Of a stretch of DNA of 64,000 bases, positions 49,310 through 61,140 are shown in pieces. This DNA comes from Cannabis sativa (lineage: Eukaryota; Streptophyta; Magnoliopsida; Rosales; Cannabaceae). Made by a program: the position numbers and the translations under genes. Position 1 is the stretch's first letter. Every line of letters starts with the position of its first letter. Location of the stretch: positions 31,485,660-31,549,659 of the forward strand of contig NC_083601.1 of NCBI RefSeq assembly GCF_029168945.1. Direction: 5' to 3'. The notes beneath the pieces are model-generated. The model had not been told where the DNA came from, ran no database searches, and saw only the letters and a list, made by a program, of their open reading frames with translations.

Positions 49310-51010
49310 ATCATTAGTAAACTACTTTAGTCCCACATTGTCCTATGTAATTGGGTGAGAGTTATAAGAGGGTCATAAAAGAAAATGATTTTTCTCGGCT
49401 TTTGGCTAACCAGCTGCGCTGAATATTATTCATCTTCAAAAGAAATACTAAAATTATGATAACTCTCCCAATTTTAAAAATAAATTAATGATCTAAAAAT
49501 TATGTTTGAAATTTTTTAAAATTTATATTTGTATGATACGTTGTTGAAATTATTTTTTTTCCAAATTACCTTTAGATATTGTCCTAGTAAAAATATGATA
49601 TTTTTCTCTATGCTTATTTTGTTTTGAGTGATATTTAGTACCGCTGAAAAGATAATTTGATGATGTACATTTTCTTTGAAGAAACAGTCAGCTAATTCTG
49701 ATTTATTCTATGTCAAAAAGTAGCTTCATTATAGTATTATACTGTCGTAGATAAGTCGTCTTTTGCCAGTTCTTGGTAAAAGCATCTTCAGTATATTTGC
49801 AATAACTCTTCTATTTTTCATCCGTTTTTGAATATTGATATACTGTTTGAAAGATTATTACGTTGTCTATAATATTTATGAAGAAATATTTCATTAATTC
49901 AAAATATTTTTGCCTTAAAAGTAGAGTTTTCATCCTGTATCTCGAAATCTCATTTTATCTTTTTTCAAAAAAATTATTTCAGTAAAATAGTATATCTCTT
50001 CCAATATAACTCTGATTTTAATAATCTTTGTATCATTGGAAAGGTTTTTTAATTATATAAAAACTTTGTGAATAGTAATCTTTCTAATTTAGACGTTCTA
50101 TAATTCAAATTTGGGATTAAAGTTTCTGTATAGGAAGGATAACAAACACACTAAGGCGTTTGGTTGGGAGGAATGAAAATATAAGAATAGGAATGGGAAT
50201 GGGAATAGGAATAGGAATGGAATGGAATAAAATTTAAAATGGATAAAAAAAAATTGATAAAAAAATAATTAATTTTTTTTTCTTGTTACATTGGAATGGT
50301 CATTCCTTCCTTTTTAAAATGGAATAGCCATTCCACCAAAATGGTGGAAAGAGCATTCCATTGGAATGCCATTCCAATACTTTAAAATGCAACCAAACAA
50401 AGGAATGGAATGAAAATTATTTCCTTTCCATTCCATTCCATTTCATTACCTCCAACCAAACGCCACCTAAGTTTATTATATTGGTCTAAGTGTTTGCTAA
50501 TTAATGACAGGGCTTAAAAGGTGTTGCATAATTTTATTAAAGTGGAGTTGAGATAAGAAAAAGTAATTATTACTAATTCTTGTACTTTCTTTTGTATAGT
50601 TTGAGTACTTGTTGAATGTACTGAAATTAGAGAATGTGATAGTTTTAGTGAAATAGTATTTATTGATAGATTGTATATAGTTGTTTAACTATGTTCTAGG
50701 TACTTGGACGTGGTTAGTAACCACACATGCATGGTAATGTGGTAAGTGGAACAGAGTATATAAGGGTGCACTAGCCATTGATACTGCGTTCGAGTTAAGA
50801 ATGTAAGTTACTCTGGACTTGTATGGATGTTGGAGTGTATGTGTGATATTGTTATATTTGTGTGGCTGCCTTCTTCTTTTAAAATGTGATGAGATTTATT
50901 GCATGGTTGATGTATGTATTTGTAATATGATGTGTGAGTACTTGTGCATGGTAGGCTTTGCAACTCACTTTTTATTTACTTTCTATGTGTAAATAGGTAT
51001 TATAATATAA
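49310..51010 (+). mobile_element. Decayed gypsy-like LTR sequence, interrupted by a MITE
   Basis: At 49555-50110 there are at least three units with AGTAAAA...TATCTCT, ATCTTTGTATCATTGGAAAG and TATGAAGAAA blocks like those inside the LTR at 6795-9555. Near 50970 an AACTCACTTTTTATTTACTTTCTATGTG...AGGTATT-like stretch (read in pieces) parallels the GCTCACCCCCCTTACTTTCC region close to that LTR's 3' end. The stretch is probably a solo or truncated LTR. A 313-bp MITE sits in it at 50155-50467. Exact ends were not found. Confidence 0.45.
50152..50470. mobile_element. Tourist-like MITE with GGCGTTTGGTTGG ends and TAA target duplication
   Basis: Element 50155-50467 (313 bp) between TAA copies at 50152-50154 and 50468-50470. 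Left end GGCGTTTGGTTGGGAGG, right end CCTCCAACCAAACGCCACC, inverted with a small indel. The inside is built of GGAATGG and its complement CCATTCC in many copies. No coding content. Confidence 0.7.
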
Positions 51011-51410
51011 AAATATATATACTTCCGGAAAAAAAAAAAGTAAGGCTCGTCAAGACTATATTCTCTCTTTTATCACCGACTGAGGAAGAATTACGGGACG
51101 TAAAATAAAAAAATATGCTGATTCGGATTGGTCATCCTCTATTTTCATTTTCATAATTAAATACAATAAAAAGGAATTGTTGTTTCATGACAAGAAAAAA
51201 AGTAAATTGTAAGAAAGTAACTCAAACTAGTTACCAATGAAATTACTAACTTTTATAATGAAAGGGCATATACTATAGAGTATAGACTATAAAAATAACT
51301 GTGGACCTAATTGCAAAACTTAAAGTTGCAAGGACTAAATAGATATTCCTCCAACACCAAGGGTTTATGTTTTGGTGCGTGTCTGCAGAGAGAAAGAGAA
51401 AGAAGGAGAG

Positions 51411-51420
51411 TTAGGGTTTT
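51411..51420 (+). promoter_or_regulatory. Telo-box in the WD40 gene leader
   Basis: TTAGGGTTTT (complement AAAACCCTAA) lies 13-22 bases upstream of the ATG. Telo-boxes near transcription starts are typical of plant ribosomal-protein and ribosome-biogenesis genes, which suits the predicted role. An AG-rich stretch precedes it. No site II (TGGGCC/T) motif was seen nearby. Confidence 0.55.
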
Positions 51421-51432
51421 AGAGCTTCAGAG

Positions 51433-54400
51433 ATGCCTCGCACGACGACGTTGGAATGCCCCGGTTGCCCTCCGCTTAGAGCTCTCACCTTCGACGCACT
51501 TGGTCTCATCAAAGGTCAGTTTTACTCTTAATTTTTACTATTGGACTCTAGATGAGCAAGATGATGGATTCCGTCCATGGCTTCTACCACGACTTTACTC
51601 AATGATGTTTTTGGCAGAAGAAGGCTGAGAAAACGAATATGAATATTACATCAGCAATTTATATCTGTACTCTTCAAAGAAATTTATTGTTTGATTTATA
51701 GTTATTGAAGCTCGGAGTAAGCAAGGAGGGCATCCAAAGATCGTAGAGAGATGGGGCGAGCCGGACGCCTCGAAATCCGTGATTACCGCTTCAATGGTGG
51801 ACGCCAAACACGACCCTGTATGTGTGTTCATTACGTTTATTGTATTATGAATTTTATTATTTTCTTCTTTGGGATAATGCCGCAATTTTGGCTCCATAAA
51901 ACCCAAGTATTGACAAGTATTTTGTTTTCGTTTAATTGTGGCAGTTGTTAGCTGTTGCAAGAAAGAATGGCACTGTGAGTTGCTTCATTGTACTTTGAAT
52001 ATTCCAGGAGCAGCATATTGGTTTCTGTTTGTTGCTTGCCACTGGGTTTGTTCGAAGCCTTTATTTATTTTAAATCTGCCTAATGGTCTTACAGATTGAG
52101 ATTCTCAATCCTCTTAATGGGAATCTTCGCTTTGCAATTTCTGATGTTGGTGATACTGATGGTGGACCTGTAGTTGATCCTATTGCTGGATTGCATTTGT
52201 TTGCAAAAAATAGATTGGAATCCGAGTCTAGGTAATGTTCATTGATTTTTCAGAATCTTTCTATAATATAAGTTGGGAATACAACTTGTCTCGTTAATTC
52301 ATTGAGTTCATAGTATTATATATGGACCTATATTTTTGTACTATAGTTAGATCATCGTATAAACTTCCTTTCCCAAGCTTCCAATTGTTCAATCCCATTG
52401 GTGGCTTTGTTTGGGAATATAGAACTTTGATCTCAGTTAAATTTCTTTTATGCTATTAGGTCTTGCACTTTTCTTACTTGTACGGCAAATGGGAAAGCAA
52501 TAATGAGGTCCTTTGAAGATATCACATCTGCAGATTCTGCCACGATGGGATCTTCAAGATTGTGGGATGTCTGCTCATCTGGTAATATTCAATGTTTCAA
52601 AGTGGATGGAAGTGAAAATTATGCATTATTCGGAGGGTGAGCGCTTTTGTATCTAATTTGTGAAAAAACTACTTGGAATCTTCTCATCATTCACTAAGAA
52701 AAATACCTGATACATTGGCTTTCAAAGACTGATTAGATTTTTTTCAATCTCAACCACAGGAAGGGAGTGGAGATGAATGTATGGGATTTAAACGAGTGCT
52801 CAAAGTTTTGGACAGCAAAATCTGTGAGATCTTTATCTCATCAATCACTTTCAAATTATAGTGTCATCTGCTCTGGTTTTCTAGTGTATGGCCTCACATT
52901 GATTTAATCATTTTCATTTATGTAGCCTCGTAAGGACAGTCTTGGCATTTTCACCCCAACTTGGTTCACATCTGCTACTTTCCTTAGTAAAGATGATCAT
53001 CGTAAATTTGTGGCTGGTACCAACAGTCATCAGGTATCCTCTATCAGAAGTTTTGTTTCGAGAATACTACATTCATGATACTGTGGAAATGAACACATTT
53101 TCATCTCATTATGCACTCTATTTCTCTTACTTTCTTCCTCACTGTTAAAGGAATGAGATTGTGGTTTAAATATTTACATGTAGAAGTCATAAAAGGTTCT
53201 TGATTTTCATTCTTTTTTTTTTATTTATTTTAACTTCATTTTTTCTGGTAATTTTATTCACTGTGCGTTTGTGCAATCAGGTTCGCCTCTATGATATTTC
53301 TGCTCAGAGAAGGCCTGTTATATCCTTTGATTTCCGGGAGACCCCTATTAAATCTGTTGCTGAAGATTTAGATGGTCACACTATATATATAGGGAATGGA
53401 TCTGGTGACCTTGCCTCTGTTGACATGCGGACTGGTAAATGGAGTTTCATCGTATATGTAAACTGTTTATCTTATGTTCTGAAAGTCATGGAGTTGATTT
53501 ATTCTGAATGCATGATTGCTTTCATGTCTAGAATGTATATTTTGGTCGTTCGTTTCTGCAATATTTTTTAGTGTTTGAATTTCTTTTTTGAATTGTGACC
53601 TCTTACATCTTTTACCCCAGGGTTTGAGTAATTTTTCAGTAACTTTTACCTTACTGTAGATATTGAATAATCCAATTTTCTACTTGATTCTTCCATGTTG
53701 TGTCTTTAATTTTTTGTTTGAAAAATCAATTACTTCCTTTATAATGTTAATGATGATGTGTTCTCTTCAGGCAAATTGTTAGGATCCTTCTTGGGCAAAT
53801 GTTCTGGAAGCATTAGATCGATAGCCAGGCACCCAGAGCTTCCAGTGATAGCGTCATGTGGTGAGTAGTATTATATTATCCTTATTGAGAAATTTATAGT
53901 ACTCTACTTGAAAATAGGTTGGAATAGATTGAAAGGTTTGTATAAAGTGGGTTGGATTGTAATTTGATTTCCCAGGAGAGAAAAGAATGATAATTATTGC
54001 TCTGCTAGATAATTGAATGGGTTGAAAGTTTGGTTACTACTGGGCTACTGGGCGGCATTGTAATTTTGACTATCTAGGGGATAAAAGGATGGTAAATAGT
54101 TGTAAACAAGGTAACCAATTAGCACTTTTTGCATCACTGAAATGGTTCAGGTTTTGCTTTAGGACTTCTACATTAAAAGTTTTCTCAGGCAATTAGTTTT
54201 TTAACCCCCCTACCCCTCTTTTTTTTCCAGGATTGGATAGCTATCTACGTCTGTGGGATATAAGGACACGGCAATTGCTTGCTGCGGTATGTCATTTAAT
54301 TTCTATAGCTTTCTTTCTATGAAGAGATGAAATCTTGGGGGAAAATGTTTTTTGTTAGTTAGTAGCTGCAGAAGGTATTAAAAAGTTACTTGGCTGGTCC

Positions 54401-55563
54401 AGGAATTTTGCCTTAGCTTTGCTAGGTGTAAATCTCAATATTAAAAACAACAAAGTTAATAAAATTTATAAAAACAACGATTGGAGTAGAAATTTACCTC
54501 GTAATATATTTTTTTTTCATTGCAATAACTGTGTTTCTTATTATAAAAATGGTGGTGTACTAGTGTTAAAGAGTTCCTCATGATTGAAGTGTATCGTTCA
54601 TGATAAATATTTATTAGATCATGCCCCCATTAAGCTTATTGTTTATGACTAATCTTATAACCATGCAGGTTTTTCTGAAGCAGCATCTTGTCAGTGTTAT
54701 TATTGATTCCAATTTCAGTGAAGAAGGTACAATTTCCTCCTTTGTGTTATTCTTCCCTTAAACACTCAGGCCTGCAATGATGACAAGGAAAGGATTATTT
54801 ATGAATGTTATGTTATTATGAAGTTGTATGAGGGCAGTACTTAGCAGGGAGGAAGAGTTGTTTGGAGAGAGGTTGAAGGTATAGTTTTGGCTAGGCAATA
54901 TTTGTCTAATGAGCATGAGACTACTCTAATCCACTTCCCGCCTTAACATTTCATTTCACGAAATGTGGGATGTTCTTCACCCGCATATTATCTAAATGTT
55001 AAAGGGTTTATTTACCGACTTTGTAGCTTAAAGTGTGAACGAACGAGTCCATTTTAGTCTGTTCACCAATTATGCTTGTAAACAAAGCTATATGTTCCCA
55101 GTTTCCATCTCTGCACCATAACACCTAATATCTTATCTTAGCAGATGTTGCCTACTCTAGAAGAGATCCTGCAGTTGAAGAAGCACCAACTGCCAATGAT
55201 AATAAAGATGGAGATGAGCAAAGTGAACAAGATGTGGAAAGGAAGAAACCTTCAAAAGAGAATAAAGCAAAGAAGGGAAGTAAACAAAAAAATAGAAGCA
55301 ATGAAACATCTACAGAGGATGAAGAAAGCAAAAAGGTAAGTAAAAAGAAGAAAAATAGAAGCATTGAAATGTCAACAGAAGATGAAGGAAGCAAAAAGCT
55401 TTGTAAAAAGAAGAAGAGAAGCAATGAAACATCTACAGAAGATGATGGAATCAAGAAGCTAAGTAAAAAGAAAAATAGAAGTAATCAGATATTTACAGAA
55501 GATGAAGGAAGCAAGAAGCTAAAGTCCAAGAAAAGGTTAAAGAATGAGGTACTTGATGATTAA
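51433..55563 (+). CDS. WD40 protein of the WDR74/NSA1 type, ribosome biogenesis
   Basis: Twelve exons join in frame: 51433-51514, 51702-51817, 51945-51974, 52095-52231, 52460-52636, 52760-52823, 52926-53033, 53281-53434, 53771-53860, 54231-54286, 54669-54726, 55145-55563; 496 aa. The start is MPRTTTLECPGCPPLRAL. Residues 1-357 form a WD40 propeller; readable blades include SRLWDVCSSG, MNVWDLNE, QVRLYDISAQ, GDLASVDMRTG and LDSYLRLWDIRTRQ. Residues about 385-496 are a Lys/Glu/Ser-rich tail with a 20-residue repeat (KKKNRSNETSTEDEGS type), which looks like a nucleolar targeting or RNA-contact tail. In yeast and animals NSA1/WDR74 acts in pre-60S assembly in the nucleolus with the NVL/Rix7 ATPase; the same role is inferred here. 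All introns are GT-AG. It converges on the MPC1 gene. Confidence 0.91.
55260..55530 (+). repeat. 60-bp coding minisatellite in the WD40 gene
   Basis: Four imperfect units encode KxKNRSNETSTEDEES, KNRSIEMSTEDEGS, KRSNETSTEDDGI and KNRSNQIFTEDEGS, joined by KK-V/L-SKKK linkers. Differences are mostly in-frame, so the repeat is kept under coding constraint. Confidence 0.85.
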
Positions 55564-57220
55564 TTTGGGACTCAACGGATTGAAATATTCTTGTTATCAA
55601 ATGCAAGCCTGCCGTACATCAAAGTGGTGTGAAAACATGAAATTTTGAGAGTGCAAGGACAATGAAATTTTGTTAGGAGAGCGTTGTAATTTATTCTGAA
55701 AGACTTAAAAACCATTTTTTTTTCATCATATGTAGGTGACACAACTGGCTCGATTAATTTTTGGAAATTAATATATCATATAATTAAGCTTCATGTAATG
55801 TCAAGAGTACAAAATGCTAGTCAAAATTTTGTTGTCATTTTGCCTCTTTTATTGCTCGAGTTGATTCCTTTTTACTAAATGAACTTAATTTGATTTTGGG
55901 CAGTTCGGTTTTATTTGTTTTTCCTAAAAATTCTGAACGTTTATTGTTATATTTGTCTTCAATATTTAGGTAACATAGTTAAAAATTTGAAAACAAAGCT
56001 GTAAAGATTGTTAACAAACTCATTTCAATATTAAACGTGCAATTCAAGGAACTGTTGGAAGTAGGAAATGATTTTGAGCCAATTAGATTTTATTTATTGG
56101 GAATTTGGGAGGCTATTCCTGTATCCTAAACACCCATTGCTTATTTTGTATTCCATGGCGTTGAGCTGATTGCATTTGCTTGTGCGCAATTAGTGCCAAA
56201 ATTGAAGCCATAAGTATCATACGATTTATTTACTTTTCTCCTCTTTCAATCACTCCCCTTTTAACAGATCGATCAGTAATTGAACACCATTCCAACTTTT
56301 CAAAGATAAGCTGCACCTAATCAATATGGACTAACTCAAAAGATAACAACCTAGTACTCGTATAATCTAGCACGTGATCCACATAGACTAACTCAGCAAG
56401 GGCTGGTTGAATTGCACTATCTGGGGCCTTCAAATGAGGTAACAGAATTTCGATGAATTTGGTAGAAGGGAAGAGATTAAGCTATAGGGTTTCAAATCTG
56501 CAATTAAATCTATGTTTGATCTTACATTGCAAAGGCTCAAGTGGCTGAGTAGGTGAGTGCCTATGTGTGTGAGCATTCAGGGTTTCGATTCCCCTCAATG
56601 TATTTGCACAAATAATGGAAAATCTTATAAGAATGTAGTAGAGTATCATTCTCCAACAAAATCTCGCAATTTCTTCCACTTCTCCTCCTAAGTCCCAACT
56701 ATCAAATAATAATATAAGATTTGATCTTCTTTTCCTTTCATACTAACAAGGGAAGGGTACTCGGTTTCCTCTCTTTCACCTGGATGATATGTTTCACCTT
56801 ACTTCTAAATGCCATTAATATACAATTGATAGAAATAGAATTCTAAAATATTAAAGACATAGGTTTGGAGTGTTGTATGGTCTCCCCTCCACCATGATGA
56901 TCCATGGCTAGCCATCTATCAATACGATTTTTGAAATCCTTATTTGCATGTCAACTTCCCCTTATGTTCTTCTAGTCCTATCCTCTATAACCAAAAAAAT
57001 GCAAGTACTTTTTGTTCACTAATTTTATTTCTTCCTTTGAGACACTATGGGACAAATGCATCAAGGATGTAAATCAAGGTTCAGCAAAAAATGGGATGCT
57101 CTTTTGCTTATGCAGGCAGTTAAAATGAAAGCAATCATTTCAAAACATAAGAGACCAGTTTCGATTTCAGAGAAAATCACCACCCAAAACATAGAAAATA
57201 AAACTGGAAGAAGCATCAAG
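55564..57220. other. Intergenic region between convergent genes, with a SINE
   Basis: It holds the two 3' untranslated regions and a SINE-like element at 56532-56690. No other gene or RNA was recognised. Confidence 0.5.
56532..56690 (+). mobile_element. tRNA-derived SINE-like element
   Basis: Starts AAGGCTCAAGTGGCTGAGTA with a box A-like motif (TGGCTGAGTAGGTG, about 56542-56555). A box B-like motif (GGTTTCGATTCC, 56581-56592) follows at the normal distance. It cannot fold as a full tRNA in this reading, so it is a SINE head, not a tRNA gene. The 3' end is not clear. Confidence 0.5.
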
Positions 57221-58049
57221 TTACTGAGACTCAGATTTTTCTTTTTCTTCTTTCTCTACTTTCTTCTCCGACAAGTACCTGTGTGATTTGAAAAAGAAGA
57301 AAAGTCACAATTTACTCTAAATTGTATTAAAGAAAACTTTCATAGATTAGACTGAATGACAAAAGAAGAAGAAAACAAAGGTCAAAATAAGTGAAATCTA
57401 CTGGAAACGTGACTACAACAACTCAATAACAGCTCAGTTAAATGAAGATGTTAATGGGAACTGGAGAAGACACATATCTCAACTATTTTCACTAAACCAA
57501 AAGGTATGCAATAATGTACAAGCGAGAAACATGAATAGACAGAGCTCTCGGAAACCTACCCCTGACCCTTTGCCCAGCGGGATAATTGATAAAGCTGTAC
57601 AGTTTCATTTGAAGCATGGCAAGCCAAAAGCAGATAGTTACGAGGCTGTACCATCCATGCAAATCTCATGAACAATGCTGAATACACACACATTGCTGCA
57701 AAACAAAATTCCAAGTACATGAGAATCTGGCCATCTAACTCCAAAAAGAAAGAATTTAAATAATTAAGGCAATTAAGTTTTGAACCTGCGGTCATGTTCC
57801 CAGAAATCATTTCTGGTGGTTTTTGCATGTCCACTAGCCCCTGATGGATCCATAAGATATGGTGACAAGCTAAGAGTAATGCCATAAAGCAATTAACAAA
57901 TAATGGATTCATATGACATCAATGATTGCATACACAATCATCATAGAAAAACATACCGCAGCAACAAACCCCCAATTAGCAATAGGGCCCCAAAAATGAG
58001 TTGTTTTGGGACCAACTGGACTGTTCAAGAATGCCCGGAATGAAGCCAT
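57221..58049 (-). CDS. MPC1: Mitochondrial pyruvate carrier subunit MPC1
   Basis: Four exons on the minus strand join in frame: 58049-57957, 57840-57786, 57695-57560, 57278-57221; 113 aa, close to the roughly 110 of plant MPC1. It starts [20 protein letters not shown]. Conserved blocks are [42 protein letters not shown] and [14 protein letters not shown], matching the two to three short membrane helices of the family. The last exon gives YLSEKK and a Glu/Lys-rich end. With MPC2 it forms the heterodimer that moves pyruvate across the mitochondrial inner membrane. Exon 3 ends at GG|GTAGGT: reading through the intron meets an in-frame TAG within the donor and would give a 95-residue protein without the tail, so the fourth exon is easily missed. 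The 57,278 acceptor (ACACAG) restores the family's GQGYLS sequence. Confidence 0.93.
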
Positions 58050-58920
58050 ATCCGTTTACTACCTGATTAAGGAAAATTTCTATACGAGTCAACCAGGAAA
58101 CCAATACATATTTAATTTCGAAGAAAATATGATACAAGTAGATGGACCTTTAAACAATAAAGAAGCACTGAGGCACCTCATCCAACTTTGTCTTTCTCCA
58201 ATTTTACCCACTTATGCAAAAGGGTCTTATTTATTTTTTCAACAAAACAAAGAAATTCATCTACTACCAGGAAATGTACTAATGGGAAAGAGATATCCAT
58301 TCATCCCCTAATAAATTTTAACCAGAATATTTATAAACGAAGTTACGCAGAAAAATTTATCGAGATAACAAATCCCACTCACTTCGAAGCTCTTCAGCTT
58401 CATGAAACCCAACAACGCTTAAGCTAATTGTCCCCAAATACATCCTTGATGTAAATTCTAGGGATTACGTAGCAGGGAAGAAAAAATAATCACAAAAGCT
58501 CGAAACAAGTGAAAACTTAAAAGGGGACAACAACTGCAACAAAACAACTCCGCTTCAAAATTAACAAATAAACAATACATATTACATGTTTATAGAATTA
58601 ATTCAGTAATGATTTAAACATACCAAATTTTTTAACCAATAAGATCAGAGTAAAATCTTACATATTAACATCTCCAAAAGAATTGGGAATTTCTTACAAT
58701 AAATGGGAGCAGCCCACCCGGAACCCTAAACCTAACACTAGTTTCAGATTGTCTATAAATAAGATAAATGATAATAGCAAAGCTTTGCTTGGAAGACGTA
58801 CCTTTGTTCAGAGAAAATGGGTCGGGTCGCCGGAGTAGATGATCTGATCGGATTGAAGTATTGAACAGAGCTAACACAGCACCCACCAACTCCTCAAATC
58901 AAATATTCTTTCCTTATTAA
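58050..58920 (-). promoter_or_regulatory. 5' leader of MPC1 with a leader intron
   Basis: An acceptor (TTAATCAG, exon from 58062) lies 13 bases upstream of the ATG. A strong donor (CAAAG|GTACGT) ends an upstream exon at 58802, which would place an intron of about 740 bp in the leader. The first exon probably begins near 58900. Splice sites were judged by eye. Confidence 0.5.
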
Positions 58921-59455
58921 TAATAATTATATGCTTTTATTCGAGAGAGCAACTTAGCTGAGCTGCAGAACCAGGAGGAATAGCTATTTGCCCACTAAAA
59001 TCACGCCACGTTTGATATAAGCTACGTGGAAATGAATGGTAGGGTCAACAAGGTTAATTAAGTTGATTTATATGTGGTCTTGCACTCAGGAGAAACAATG
59101 CCTCAGAGTAAGTCCACCAAACTTTTGTTAAAGAAATTGTCAATCTAGTACACTCCTATTTTCTTTAGCATTTAAGAAAGGTTTTTAATTATCATTTTAG
59201 GTTTGTAGTGTAAAAAATAAGGTTTAAATTTAAATAATTGTTTATCACATTTATAAGAAAAATTAATCACACCTATAAAATATTTAAAATTTATTTTAAA
59301 CATAATAAATTATTCAAAAAAATTTAAATATGTAAATATTTTTAAATAACTACAATGTATACAATAAAAAAAAATCTTAAAATCTCTCCAACTTAAACAA
59401 ATAAGAAATATACTGAAATAAGATGTTTGCAGCCTATTAATTATATGAAGCACTA
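58921..59455. other. Promoter side of MPC1 and AT-rich sequence
   Basis: The first 150 bp should include the MPC1 promoter on the minus strand. The rest is AT-rich with no recognisable feature. Confidence 0.4.
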
Positions 59456-60756
59456 TCTATATATATATATAAGAAAAGTATGAGGCGGTGACGTGGCACT
59501 CTATAATCACTCTTAATAGGCTTATATGATCTCTCTTTAATTATCTCACTTTCTAATTTTTTATTCAATTTATAAATATTAATGAATTAAATAATTAAGA
59601 AAAATATTATAATTAATTAATTAATAAAATATCTAAAATATGTACATTTTAAAAAAACTAAAATATCTAATGTTAAATTTAAATCTTTATTAATTTATTA
59701 TATATATACACATTATCTCTCTCACTCTCTCACGTTTTTCTTTCTTTTTCTTTTTATTTTTTTTTTTCTAATGTTCTCTAATTCTATATTTTTTTTATTT
59801 TTTTTTTCTTTCTTTTAGATTTTAAAATTTTATAGTATATTTTCAATAGATATATATATAGATTGACTTCTTTACAATTTTTTTTTTAATTTTTTAATCT
59901 TTCCATTCTTGTAACATTTGATTAGATACATATCTCATATATTTATTGTTTTTTTCTAGATCTAAGGTTTTTTATTGCATTTTTTTTAGATTTTTTAATA
60001 TCACTATAAATTTATCAATTCTTAATCTTTTATTCCTTACCATATTTCTTCCATTTGAATTTGGTGTTGTATGGTGAGCTCTCTACATATTTCTCAGTTT
60101 TTTGTTTGTTCTTTTATTTAGATCTCTTTATTTTAGGTGCTTTTTTTTTATTATAGATTTCTCAATTTTAATCTTTTCTTCCCTATAAAATTTTAACACT
60201 ATCTCTTATTAATCTTGCTTCTATGGATATGATATTGCAGTGTTTAATTTTTTTGTTTTAACTTTTAATCTTTTTATCTCTACTAGCACTTCATTATATT
60301 ATTTATTTGTATTATTATGTATCGAGTAAACCTATTGAGAATAACAACGGCAACGACTACAGGTGGGATACGGTGATGGCAATGGGTGAGATATAATGAT
60401 TGACAACAACTTTGAATAATTGAGATATAAATTATTGATTACGGGAAAGAGTTTTACTTAAATAATAATAATACTCTAATTTTTCTCTATACTATTTTAT
60501 TTTACATTAATAATTTTTAATAGAGAAATTTAAAATTTTATATATATTATTTATATAAATTTTAAACTTCTTAATAAATAAAATAAAATTTTTCAAGTTT
60601 TATTTTTAATAAATTATTTGATACTTATAATTTTAATATTATTATATATTAGATTAATTTTTAAGTTATTATTTATTATTTTCATAAGTAATTTTTTTAA
60701 TTATTATACTAAAATAAAATTGAAATAGCCGCGCGAAGAGCGGCTATATTGCCTAG
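59456..60756 (+). mobile_element. Non-autonomous Helitron, 1.3 kb
   Basis: The 5' end reads TCTATATATATATATAAGAA at 59456. The 3' end is a GC-rich hairpin, ATAGCCGC-loop-GCGGCTAT (60725-60747, 8-bp stem, 7-base loop), followed five bases on by CTAG at 60753-60756. The insertion lies between A (59455) and T (60757) with no duplication, as Helitrons require. The interior is AT-rich with poly-T blocks and no Rep/helicase coding sequence. Confidence 0.8.
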
Positions 60757-60769
60757 TTTTCTATAAAAA

Positions 60770-61030
60770 AAATACATATTTACATTTAAATATTTTTTTT
60801 TTTATATTTTTACAATTTTTTTATAAAAGAACATGAAAATAATAAAAAAACTACATAAAAGTAATATGAAAATAACATCTAAATAATATAAAAATAACAT
60901 ACAAATAACAAAAAAATCAACAATAAATTAACAAGAGTACAACATAAAAAGACTGTATTTTCTGTAAATAAAAAAAAAATCGTAAAAATGTTTAAACTTT
61001 TGTAAAATCGTATTTTTATAATTTTTCGTT
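60770..61030. repeat. AT-rich dispersed repeat, possible copy 3
   Basis: A run of AAAATAACAT/AAATAACAAAAA motifs followed by TGTAAATAAAAAAAAAATCG and GTAAAATCG resembles the repeats at 13481-13840 and 26930-27260, but the match is looser. Confidence 0.35.
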
Positions 61031-61140
61031 ATTTTTGTGTATTTATGAAATAACCCGTTCCTAATTTTATGATTATCATGATTTTGGAGGAAGAGGAAAT
61101 TGCATTGTATACCCATTTTACTTTATTTGTTTTAATTTTT

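Noticed and set aside
56532..56600. Possible tRNA gene
   Set aside because: Box A and box B are present, but no acceptor stem or anticodon arm closes; a SINE head fits better.
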